Shown here one piece after another: positions 16,672-23,448 of a stretch of DNA of 64,000 bases. The stretch is from Myxococcus llanfairpwllgwyngyllgogerychwyrndrobwllllantysiliogogogochensis. Its GTDB lineage: Bacteria; Myxococcota; Myxococcia; Myxococcales; Myxococcaceae. The notes under the pieces are model-generated. The model was not told where the DNA came from and ran no database searches. It was given only the letters and a program-made list of their open reading frames with translations. Numbering within the stretch: position 1 is the stretch's first letter; each line of letters opens with the position of its first letter. The position numbers and the translations under genes were made by a program. The stretch covers positions 1-64,000 of the forward strand of contig NZ_VIFM01000034.1 in NCBI RefSeq assembly GCF_006636215.1, read 5' to 3'.

Positions 16672-18018
16672 TCACCTCACCTCTGACGCACAACGGAAGC
16701 CGGCGAAAATCTGCCGCCGGATGGGGTAGTCCCAGTTGCGAAAGCCATTGCGTACCGCCACGGGCGCGCTCGCCCAGGCACCGCCTCGAAGCACCTTGTA
16801 GTCGTCGCCGAAGAACACCTCCGAGTACTCGCGATAGGGATATGCGCGAAAGCCCGCATAGGGATGGAAGTCGCTCGCCGTCCATTCCCAGACATCTCCC
16901 AACAGGCCCCAGACGCCCTCGCTGCTGACGCCCTGGGGATGACTGCCCACTCGCGCGGGACCCCACGCGTCACCGCCCAGGTTGGCGTGCGCGGGCGTGG
17001 GCGCGTCGTCGCCCCACGGGTGCTCTCGCGCGACGCCGTCCGAGCCGCGAGCCGCTGTCTCCCATTCGGCTTCCGTGGGCAGCCGCTTCCCCGCCCAGCG
17101 CGCGTACGCGTCCGCTTCGTACCAGCACACGTGCTGCACCGGCTCGTTCGAGGGCAGCGGCTCCACCTGTCCGAAGCGCCTGCGCAGCCAGTGTCCGCCC
17201 TGCTGGGGCAGCCAGAACTGCGGGTGGCGCAGTTGCTCCGCGCGCACGAAGTCCCAGCCCTTGGGATGCCACCAGCGCGCGTCGTCGTAGCCCCCCGACT
17301 CGACGAAGGCGACGTAGTCCCCGTTGGTGACGGGGTGCGCATCCATGAGGAAGGGCGCGACCTCGCGCGCGTGCGCGGGCCGCTCGTTGTCGTACGCCCA
17401 CGGTGACTCGCTGCCCAGGCGCACCGTGCCGCCGGGGATGAAGACGGGCTGGCGGGTGATGGGAACGGGGCTCGGATGCGGACGCGGCGAGCTGATGCGG
17501 TACTCCACGTCCGTCATCAACTGGAGCGTGGCGGCGAGCGTCTCCGCGTGCTGCTGCTCGTGCTGCGCCACCATGCCGAAGACGTAGCCGCCCACCAGCA
17601 GTGGCGCCTCGCTGTCCTCGGGCACGTGGTCCGACAGGTGCGCGCGCACGGCTTGACGCACGCGCGCGGCGTAGGCGAACGCGGACTCGGGGGACAGCAG
17701 CGGCAACAGGGCGCGCGTGTTCCGGGGGTGCTGGAAGGCGTCGTAGATGGCGTCGAAGGCCGGGTCCGTCAGCGCCGGTGCGCCGAGCGCTCGCAGCAGC
17801 CACTGCTCCTCGTAGTTGGCGACGTGCGCGACGTCCCAGATGAGCGGTGACATCAACGGCGAGTGCTGGTTCATCAGCACGTGCTCCGGAAGTCCGGCGA
17901 GCATGCGCAGCACGCGGGCGCGCGCGGCCTCCAGCTCGGCCCAGGCCCGCGCCTTCCAAGCCCTTCCCGGTGCACTGCCTGGCTGTCGTGTCGTCGAGCT
18001 GTCCGTCGTGCGGGACAT
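16672..18018 (-). CDS. egtB: EgtB, hercynine sulfoxide synthase
   Basis: EgtB is the iron enzyme that joins hercynine and a thiol donor through oxidative C-S bond formation. The N-terminal DinB-like domain supplies the ligands: His65 (DVAHVANYEE) and the HEQQHAE motif with His153, His157 and Glu159. The C-terminal half is an FGE-sulfatase fold (PVTNGDYVAFVESGGY ... RLPTEAEWETAARG ... VLRGGAWAS...RNGFRNWDYPIRRQIFAGFRCA). The 448 residues fit. No EgtA, EgtC or EgtE is encoded here, so either they lie elsewhere or this enzyme uses cysteine directly as in the shorter pathway. egtD follows after 4 bases. Confidence 0.93.
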   Translation of the reverse strand: MSRTTDSSTTRQPGSAPGRAWKARAWAELEAARARVLRMLAGLPEHVLMNQHSPLMSPLIWDVAHVANYEEQWLLRALGAPALTDPAFDAIYDAFQHPRNTRALLPLLSPESAFAYAARVRQAVRAHLSDHVPEDSEAPLLVGGYVFGMVAQHEQQHAETLAATLQLMTDVEYRISSPRPHPSPVPITRQPVFIPGGTVRLGSESPWAYDNERPAHAREVAPFLMDAHPVTNGDYVAFVESGGYDDARWWHPKGWDFVRAEQLRHPQFWLPQQGGHWLRRRFGQVEPLPSNEPVQHVCWYEADAYARWAGKRLPTEAEWETAARGSDGVAREHPWGDDAPTPAHANLGGDAWGPARVGSHPQGVSSEGVWGLLGDVWEWTASDFHPYAGFRAYPYREYSEVFFGDDYKVLRGGAWASAPVAVRNGFRNWDYPIRRQIFAGFRCASEVR

Positions 18019-18314
18019 GGCGCCTCAAGCTAGGGCGTGGAACGGCGTGAGGGTAAGTCCCGGGCCCCTCGGCCGCAGGTCCCCGTGCGGGAATGTACGT
18101 TTCCGTGGGGGGCGGCCGACCTGGCCGATGCTGCGACACCTCGCTGGCACTCCACCCGTGACATCACCTCGCGCCTCGCGTGTTTCCCGTGCGCCGTGAG
18201 CGAGCCCGTCCTCCCCGTCAGGGTGCGTGGCGCCCGACGCGCATGCGCACGATTTTGTCCACTTTCGCCGCGTAGACTCGCCCCCAGGGTCGCCGTGAGG
18301 GGGAGGGGACCTCT

Positions 18315-18704
18315 ATGCTGTCCACCATGGCCAGCGTCGCGAAGCACAGCTCCGTGCTCGTCGTGGAGGACGAGGACGACATCCGTGCCGCCATCGCGGA
18401 GATTCTGGAGAGCGAGGGCTACGACGTCACCATCGCGACCAATGGGCGCGAGGCGATGGAGGAGCTCTCCGACGTGCGCTACGTGCCCCGGCTCATCCTG
18501 CTGGACTTGATGATGCCGGAGATGAACGGGCATGAGTTCCTCGCGCGGCGGCAGACCATCCCCCGGTTGCGAAACGTTCCGGTGATGGTGCTCACCGCCG
18601 TCACCACCGACATTCCACCCGGCGCCAATGCGCTCCTGCGCAAGCCCTTCTCCGTGGAGGAGCTGCTGGAGGCGGTGCGCAGCATGTTGCCCATCGCCGC
18701 CTGA
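18315..18704 (+). CDS. Single-domain response regulator
   Basis: A stand-alone receiver of 129 residues with no output domain. The acidic pocket is VVEDEDD (18-22), the phospho-acceptor Asp64 in LILLDLMMPEMNG, the switch Thr in MVLTAVTTD and the conserved Lys in LLRKPFSVEELLEAV. Such proteins work by protein-protein contact or as phosphate sinks. AGGGG at 18304-18308 favours the ATG at 18315 over that at 18327. No kinase is adjacent: the upstream egtB is divergent. The 296-base gap between them should hold both promoters; none is clear. Confidence 0.92.
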   Translation: MLSTMASVAKHSSVLVVEDEDDIRAAIAEILESEGYDVTIATNGREAMEELSDVRYVPRLILLDLMMPEMNGHEFLARRQTIPRLRNVPVMVLTAVTTDIPPGANALLRKPFSVEELLEAVRSMLPIAA

Positions 18705-18722
18705 GTGGCGGGGGGCCGGTGC

Positions 18723-18992
18723 TCACGGCTCGCGCTCCACGGAGAGCAACGTCAACGTGCGCGAGCGCTCGTCCCACGAGTAGCCCAGGGCGAGCCCATG
18801 GTGCGCCAGCACGTGTCGACCCAGGCCGCCGCCTTCGGGCAGCGGACCCCGCACCGTGGTGTCCCCCAGCCGCTCCAGCGCGCCCTGCAGCGCCCCGAAG
18901 GCCTCCGCGCTCATACGCCCCACCTCTCGCCACGCCTGGGGCGAGTAGTGGATGCGGTGCGGTCCGGGTGGGCGTTGGCGGAGCTGCGGCAT
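18723..18992 (-). CDS. Small unknown protein, RelE/ParE-like outline
   Basis: An 89-residue product whose core YSPQAWREVGRMSAEAFGALQGALERLG, followed by a glycine-rich turn, then LALGYSWDERSRTLTLLSVER, has the helix-helix-strands plan of RelE/ParE-type proteins. No antitoxin gene is adjacent and no catalytic residues can be assigned, so toxin activity is not claimed. It is convergent with the receiver gene (18 bases between stops). The 350 bases beyond it (18993-19345) show no gene. Confidence 0.55.
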   Translation of the reverse strand: MPQLRQRPPGPHRIHYSPQAWREVGRMSAEAFGALQGALERLGDTTVRGPLPEGGGLGRHVLAHHGLALGYSWDERSRTLTLLSVEREP

Positions 18993-19345
18993 GTCCTGGC
19001 GTCGACGTTCCTTTCCAGGGGGACTCCCTTGCCAATCCCGTGCCCGCGCGGATCCACCCCGTTCGTCCCCTCTGGGTGCGGGGGAGATGGTTCGAAGCTG
19101 AAGGAGTTACAGGAGGAAGCGAAAGAGGCCGGAAGAAACGACAGGTGACGAGGGGTCCTCTGCTCGGGAGGAGGGCGGGGGATCAGCCTCGCCGTGCCCT
19201 CGCCCGAGAGGGGGACGAGCCCGCCCGCGTGGCCGGGGGGGAGGCGGCACCCCGAGCCGTCGTCGTGCCCTGGCTGCCCGCTCGCGGCCCGCGTGCTCAC
19301 GTTTCGACACACGGGGAGGCACGTGACCCCGGACAAGGAGAAGCC

Positions 19346-19873
19346 ATGGCGGCACGGCGCAGATACACCCCCTGGTCTGCCACGAACGGGCTGCTGTTCG
19401 GCGTCATCGCGGGCGTGGTGTTGGGGTTGGCGGAGGTGGTGATGGCCCTGGCCGCGGGTGACAGTCCCATGCGGCCGGTGCGCATGTCCGCGGGCATGGT
19501 GCTGGGGCCTCGAGTCTTTGGCGAAGGCTTCCCCATGGGGACGATGGTGCTGGTGGGCGTGGGCCTCCACCTGGCGGTGTCCGCGCTGGTGGGCGTGTTC
19601 TATTCGTTCCTCGACGCCATGCTTCCGGTGGATGGACGGGGACGCTGGGAGTTCCAGGCCGCGGTGGGAATGTTGTTCGGCATCGCGGTGTGGCTGGTGG
19701 ACTTCCAGTTCATCGCGCGGGGCTACTACCCGTGGTTCCTCGACGTGCCGCAGTTCCCCCAAATCGTGTTGCACGCCGTGTTCCTCGGGTTGCCGTTGGC
19801 GTTGCTCTTCACCGCGGCGGAGCGACGCCGCGCGCTGATGGACGTGGCGGAGAGCGCGTCTTCATCACCGTGA
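19346..19873 (+). CDS. Integral membrane protein, four helices
   Basis: AAGGAG at 19335-19340 fixes the ATG at 19346; the longer frame from 18719 is rejected. The 175 residues hold four hydrophobic segments: NGLLFGVIAGVVLGLAEVVM, GTMVLVGVGLHLAVSALVGV, FQAAVGMLFGIAVWLVDFQF and PQIVLHAVFLGLPLALLFTA, with a GYYPWFLD loop between the last two. The plan resembles small membrane proteins found in acidobacterial and myxobacterial genomes, but no function is recognised. The short tail is polar. Confidence 0.8.
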   Translation: MAARRRYTPWSATNGLLFGVIAGVVLGLAEVVMALAAGDSPMRPVRMSAGMVLGPRVFGEGFPMGTMVLVGVGLHLAVSALVGVFYSFLDAMLPVDGRGRWEFQAAVGMLFGIAVWLVDFQFIARGYYPWFLDVPQFPQIVLHAVFLGLPLALLFTAAERRRALMDVAESASSSP

Positions 19874-19958
19874 CGTGACGGTGGATGAGGCGTGGACGCG
19901 AGTGAAGCGGGAGGCCGCGAGAGGCACGCGCGACGCGTGGCGCGCGTTTGAAAAAACG

Positions 19959-19990
19959 CTGAAGGTATGGTGAAAGTACCCGACCTTCAG
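19959..19990. promoter_or_regulatory. Nested inverted repeats upstream of the XRE gene
   Basis: CTGAAGGT (19959-19966) and ACCTTCAG (19983-19990) are perfect arms with a 16-base spacer. Inside, GGTA (19964-19967) and TACC (19977-19980) form a second dyad. The block lies about 65 bases before the XRE start, following an A-rich stretch, a usual place for an autoregulatory operator. Confidence 0.5.
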
Positions 19991-20055
19991 GGTTATCTAG
20001 GGGCTTCCGAGGCGCCTGGAGCGGGGCCCTCCTTTCGTGGACGACTGACACACGC

Positions 20056-20436
20056 ATGGACACAGAACTGGCGAGCATGCTGGGCGCGGCGGCGAGGGCT
20101 GCCCGGGTGCGGATGGGCCTGACGCAGGCCGATGTGGCGGAGCGGATTGGGATGGCGTCGGAGGTGTACGGCCGCCTGGAGCGAGGTCACATGCTCCCCA
20201 GCGTGCAGAACCTGCGGCGACTGTGCGTGGTGCTGAATGTGCCGCCCCACCAACTGCTGGGGTTGGGTGATGACCTGGCCGCGCCGCCGCCCGCGAAGGA
20301 CAAGGCGGGCAGCAAGTCTCGCGAGGATGACACGCCGGAGATGCGGCGGCTGATGCGCAACCTGCGCAAGCTGTCCCCGGTGCAGCTCAAGCTGATGAAC
20401 CTGGTCGCCTCGGCGATGCAGCAGAAGAAGAAGTGA
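20056..20436 (+). CDS. XRE-family transcriptional regulator
   Basis: The 126-residue protein starts with a Cro/CI helix-turn-helix (ARAARVRMGLTQADVAERIGMASEVYGRLERGHMLPSVQNLRRLCVVLNVPPHQLLGL, residues 13-70). The rest is a polar linker and a helical tail, EMRRLMRNLRKLSPVQLKLMNLVASAMQQKKK, that may dimerise. The nested dyads at 19959-19990 are a likely operator. It is convergent with the kinase gene downstream, so it is not in its operon. Confidence 0.9.
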   Translation: MDTELASMLGAAARAARVRMGLTQADVAERIGMASEVYGRLERGHMLPSVQNLRRLCVVLNVPPHQLLGLGDDLAAPPPAKDKAGSKSREDDTPEMRRLMRNLRKLSPVQLKLMNLVASAMQQKKK

Positions 20437-20572
20437 GGCACCGGGCCCCGGCGCCGTGAGCGCGGGGGCTGTGTCGTGGGCTCGCGGGCCCCGAGGTTCG
20501 GAGGTCCGCTGGAGTCCGTGTGGATCCGACCGGTTCGTGCGGAGGATCCACCGACGTGCCCGCTGGGGTGAC

Positions 20573-21850
20573 TCACCTCGGGGCGGGTGATGCCACGAGC
20601 ACCTTGTCGGGGCTCATCGTCCCAGAGAGGGCGGCCTCCGGTGCGCAGCGCAGGGCCGAGAGCGCCCACCCCAGCAGGAGGATCAACACGACCCACGCGC
20701 CCACCATCCAGGGGCTCAGCGTGATGCGAAGTTCTCGGCGTGCCTTGCGGGGATGTGCCCGTGCGCCTCCCCCGGATGAGGACGTGGGCCTCGCCTGGGA
20801 ACGGGAGCCCCCTGGAGGCGTTGGTCTCCTCGGGGGCCTGTGGATCAGGGGTGTGGGCCAGGGGCCCAGGGTGGAGGAGTCACGAGAGGCGCGTCGCGAG
20901 TCCGTCGCGTTCTTCTCGGGAGGTGGCCGCGAGAACAGGGGCCTGTCCCAGTCGAGCGTCGCCGCGCGCAGCGCCGTTTCGAGCGCATCGTGCAGCGCGC
21001 CGCCATCCGGGAACCGTTCTTCGGGACGCTTGCGGAGCAGCCGCTGAGTGATGGCCTCCAGCGCGAGGGGGACGTGCTCGTTCAGCGTGGAGGCTGGTGG
21101 AGGCATGCGCGTCTCGATGTGCTCGGCCAGCACCTCGCGTGGGAGCGTGAGCGAGAAGGCGGGTGTTCCCGTGAGGACCTCGTGGAGCGTCACGCCCAGG
21201 GCGTAGAGGTCATCCGTGGCGCGGAAGGCATAGCGAGCGCTCTTCTGGGAGTGGTGCTCGCGGTGGAAGCGCAGGGCTTCCGGGCTGCGGTACTGGGGCG
21301 TGCCTGGAGGGAGGGGACCTTCGGTGAGTGGCAGGGACTCGGCGTGGTTCGCGCTGCCGAAGTCCACCAGGACCGGGGAGTCATCGATGGCGCGCACCAG
21401 GATGTTGGACGGCTTGAGGTCGCGGTGGAAGACGCTGCGCGCGTGGAGTTCCTGGAGCGTCAGTGCGAGTCGGGAGAACAGGCGCGCCACGCGGCGCGCG
21501 GAGGGGGCCTCGCGCTTCACCCAGGCGGCCAGCGTGGCGCCCTCCACGTAGTCGAGGACGACGTAGTGGTAGCCCGTCCGCGCATCCGGCCAGCGCCCGT
21601 GAGCCCAGACGCGCACGACATGGGGATGCACTGCATGGAGCAGACACGCCAGCTCCCGGATGGCCCGCGCGTCCGTGCGGTCCAGGTCGTCACTGCCCGG
21701 CCCGCGCAGTGCGAACTTGAGCGCATGCAGTCGCCCGCCGTGCTCCACCTGGAACACCGCGCCGAAGGAACCCTGGCCCAGCCGAGCGAGGACACGCCAG
21801 GGGCCCACCTTCATCCCCGGACGCAGCGCGAGCGGATGGCCCGTCATCAT
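20573..21850 (-). CDS. Membrane-anchored Ser/Thr protein kinase
   Basis: A Hanks-type kinase of 425 residues. Visible motifs: glycine loop LGQGSFGAVFQVE, VAIK-equivalent LHALKFAL, catalytic loop HRDLKPSNIL, VDFGSA (DFG), and GTPQYRSPEAL (activation segment end). The kinase domain fills about residues 16-285. A Pro/Arg/Ser linker follows, then one transmembrane helix (MVGAWVVLILLLGWALSAL) and a short external tail. Substrates are unknown. Its start overlaps the stop of a small upstream frame by ATGA. It converges on the XRE gene. Confidence 0.93.
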   Translation of the reverse strand: MMTGHPLALRPGMKVGPWRVLARLGQGSFGAVFQVEHGGRLHALKFALRGPGSDDLDRTDARAIRELACLLHAVHPHVVRVWAHGRWPDARTGYHYVVLDYVEGATLAAWVKREAPSARRVARLFSRLALTLQELHARSVFHRDLKPSNILVRAIDDSPVLVDFGSANHAESLPLTEGPLPPGTPQYRSPEALRFHREHHSQKSARYAFRATDDLYALGVTLHEVLTGTPAFSLTLPREVLAEHIETRMPPPASTLNEHVPLALEAITQRLLRKRPEERFPDGGALHDALETALRAATLDWDRPLFSRPPPEKNATDSRRASRDSSTLGPWPTPLIHRPPRRPTPPGGSRSQARPTSSSGGGARAHPRKARRELRITLSPWMVGAWVVLILLLGWALSALRCAPEAALSGTMSPDKVLVASPAPR

Positions 21851-22188
21851 GGCGTCCCCCGGAGCACCGTGACGGTGGCGCGTCCGAGACGCCTGGACCC
21901 CGCGCTCCGGTCGGGCCTCGGGAGGGACGCGTCCACGTCATCCAACGACGCGGTGTGCTCATCGGCGTGTCCGGGTCTCGTGAGGGACGCGCCCACGTCA
22001 TCCCTCGACGCGGTGTGCTCGTGGGCGTGCCCGGGCCTCTTGAGGGACGCGTCCACGTCATCCATCGACGCGGTGTGCTCGTGGGCGCGTCCGTGCCTCG
22101 GGGGAGTCCTCGTGACGGACGCGTCGCACAGCGGACGCGTCAACTGTTCCAGGTGGAGCGACGCGAGGCGGGAGAAGGGGGCAATCAT
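21847..22188 (-). CDS. Possible small repeat protein upstream of the kinase
   Basis: A 113-residue frame beginning MIAPFSRLASLHLEQLTRP and carrying three 20-residue repeats of the type GHAHEHTAS-DDVDASL-RP, encoded by the exact 60-base DNA repeat here. Its TGA overlaps the kinase ATG (ATGA), which suggests coupling. Against it: no clear Shine-Dalgarno and an unusual composition. It could be non-coding repeat DNA that happens to stay open because 60 is a multiple of three. Confidence 0.28.
   Translation of the reverse strand: MIAPFSRLASLHLEQLTRPLCDASVTRTPPRHGRAHEHTASMDDVDASLKRPGHAHEHTASRDDVGASLTRPGHADEHTASLDDVDASLPRPDRSAGSRRLGRATVTVLRGTP
21901..22100. repeat. 60-bp tandem repeat, about 3.3 copies
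   Basis: Copies start at 21901, 21961, 22021 and partly 22081, each exactly 60 bases. The shared core is AGGGACGCGTCCACGTCATC, followed by GACGCGGTGTGCTC; differences are few. It lies directly upstream of the kinase start. A short direct repeat of this regularity is a candidate minisatellite or regulator-binding array. Confidence 0.85.
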
Positions 22189-22423
22189 CGACAGGACCCG
22201 GGGGTTGGGTTGGAACAATGGGTGACGACCTCCTGGGTCACAACCTAACAGGGTGGCCCCACGTTGGAAGATGGAACAGGTAGGGTCTCGCGCTTGGGGG
22301 ACGGAGGACCTTCCTGGAATCCATGCACCTCCGGGCTGTAACCACGGGACGCGCGCCGACGTAGCGGGGAACGACACCCATCGGGTGGGCCCATGGCCCG
22401 CCATCACGTGACGAGGTCCCCCT

Positions 22424-22918
22424 GTGCGACTGTGCTTCGCGCCGTGCGCCGTGCTCCTGCTGCTGACCGCCTGTGGTCCGTCCTCCTCCGTGGATGAAGG
22501 GCTGGGCGTGGTGGGGGAACTGGACACGTCGGAGGCGGGCATCACCGCCTTCGTGCGGCAGGGGCTCTACCGGGAGTGGCTCGCCGAGCCCGCGCCGCGC
22601 AAGTCCGTGAACTCCCACGGGGACAAGGTCCGCGTGTTCTTCAACCCGATGCTGGCGCAGTCGATGGAGGCGGGGAACGCCACGCACCCGGTGGGCAGCA
22701 TCACGGTGAAGGAGCTCTTCGAGTCGGACGGGAAGACGGTGCGAGGGCACGCGCTCGACGTGAAGGTGTCCGAGGGCTCGGGCAAGAACACCTGGGTCTT
22801 CTACGAGGGCTTCGGTCCGGACTACGACGACAACTACTACGGCAGGGGACACGACACCTGTCATGGATGCCACGCGGCCAACGGGACGGACTACGTCGCC
22901 ACCCCGCTGCCTCGCTGA
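22424..22918 (+). CDS. Haem-binding lipoprotein, cytochrome P460-like
   Basis: The 164-residue product starts at GTG 22424 with a lipoprotein signal (lipobox LLTAC, Cys17). The mature domain has KVRVFFNP...GNATHPVGSITVKELFESDGKTVRGHALDVKV, WVFYEGF and the terminal CxxCH haem motif DTCHGCHAANGTDYV (Cys146, Cys149, His150). The plan of VGS-VKELF, WVFYE and a C-terminal CxxCH is that of the cytochrome P460/c'-beta group, which binds haem c outside the cytoplasm. Function may be oxidative or in NO/hydroxylamine chemistry; substrate unknown. A cupin gene follows after 19 bases. Confidence 0.72.
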   Translation: MRLCFAPCAVLLLLTACGPSSSVDEGLGVVGELDTSEAGITAFVRQGLYREWLAEPAPRKSVNSHGDKVRVFFNPMLAQSMEAGNATHPVGSITVKELFESDGKTVRGHALDVKVSEGSGKNTWVFYEGFGPDYDDNYYGRGHDTCHGCHAANGTDYVATPLPR

Positions 22919-22937
22919 CGGCGCGTAGACTGCGCCC

Positions 22938-23417
22938 ATGGTCGACGAGCTGATTCGCGGGCTGGGCCTCGTGCCGCATCCCGAGGGTGGTTTCTACAAG
23001 GAGACGTACCGCGCGGCGCTGAAGGTGGAGACCCCTCGGGGGACTCGCTCCGCGGGCACGGCCATCTACTACCTGCTGACGCAGGACACCTTCGCCGCAT
23101 GGCACAGCGTCACCTCCGACGAGGTGTGGCACTTCTACGAAGGAGCGCCGCTCGCGCTGTACCGCGTGGGCGAGGACGGACGGCTGGAGACGGTGGTGCT
23201 GGGGCGCGACGTGACGAAGGGCGAGCAGCCTCAAGTCGTCGTCCCCGCGGGCGTGTTGCAGGCGGGGGAGTCTCGGGGCGCGTACTCGCTGGTGGGCTGC
23301 ACGGTGGCCCCGGGCTTCGACTTCTCCGACTGGGAGATGCCGACCCCGGAGTCGCTGGTGTCCGAGCACCCCGCGCACTCGGAGCTGATGCGCCGGCTGT
23401 CTCGGACCCGTCCCTAG
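22938..23417 (+). CDS. DUF985 cupin
   Basis: The 159 residues match the cupin_5/DUF985 family: LGLVPHPEGGFYKETYRA at the N-terminus, TAIYYLLTQDTFAAWHSVTSDEVWHFYEGAPLALY with paired His/Glu metal-type positions, VVVPAGVLQAGESRGAYSLVGCTVAPGFDFSDWEM near the end. Family members are probable sugar-binding or isomerase-like cupins of unsettled activity. It follows the haem lipoprotein closely and may share its transcript. The gene ends just before the reverse-strand toroid protein. Confidence 0.92.
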   Translation: MVDELIRGLGLVPHPEGGFYKETYRAALKVETPRGTRSAGTAIYYLLTQDTFAAWHSVTSDEVWHFYEGAPLALYRVGEDGRLETVVLGRDVTKGEQPQVVVPAGVLQAGESRGAYSLVGCTVAPGFDFSDWEMPTPESLVSEHPAHSELMRRLSRTRP

Positions 23418-23448
23418 CCGTGTGCTCGTGTGCTCGTGTGCTCGTGCG

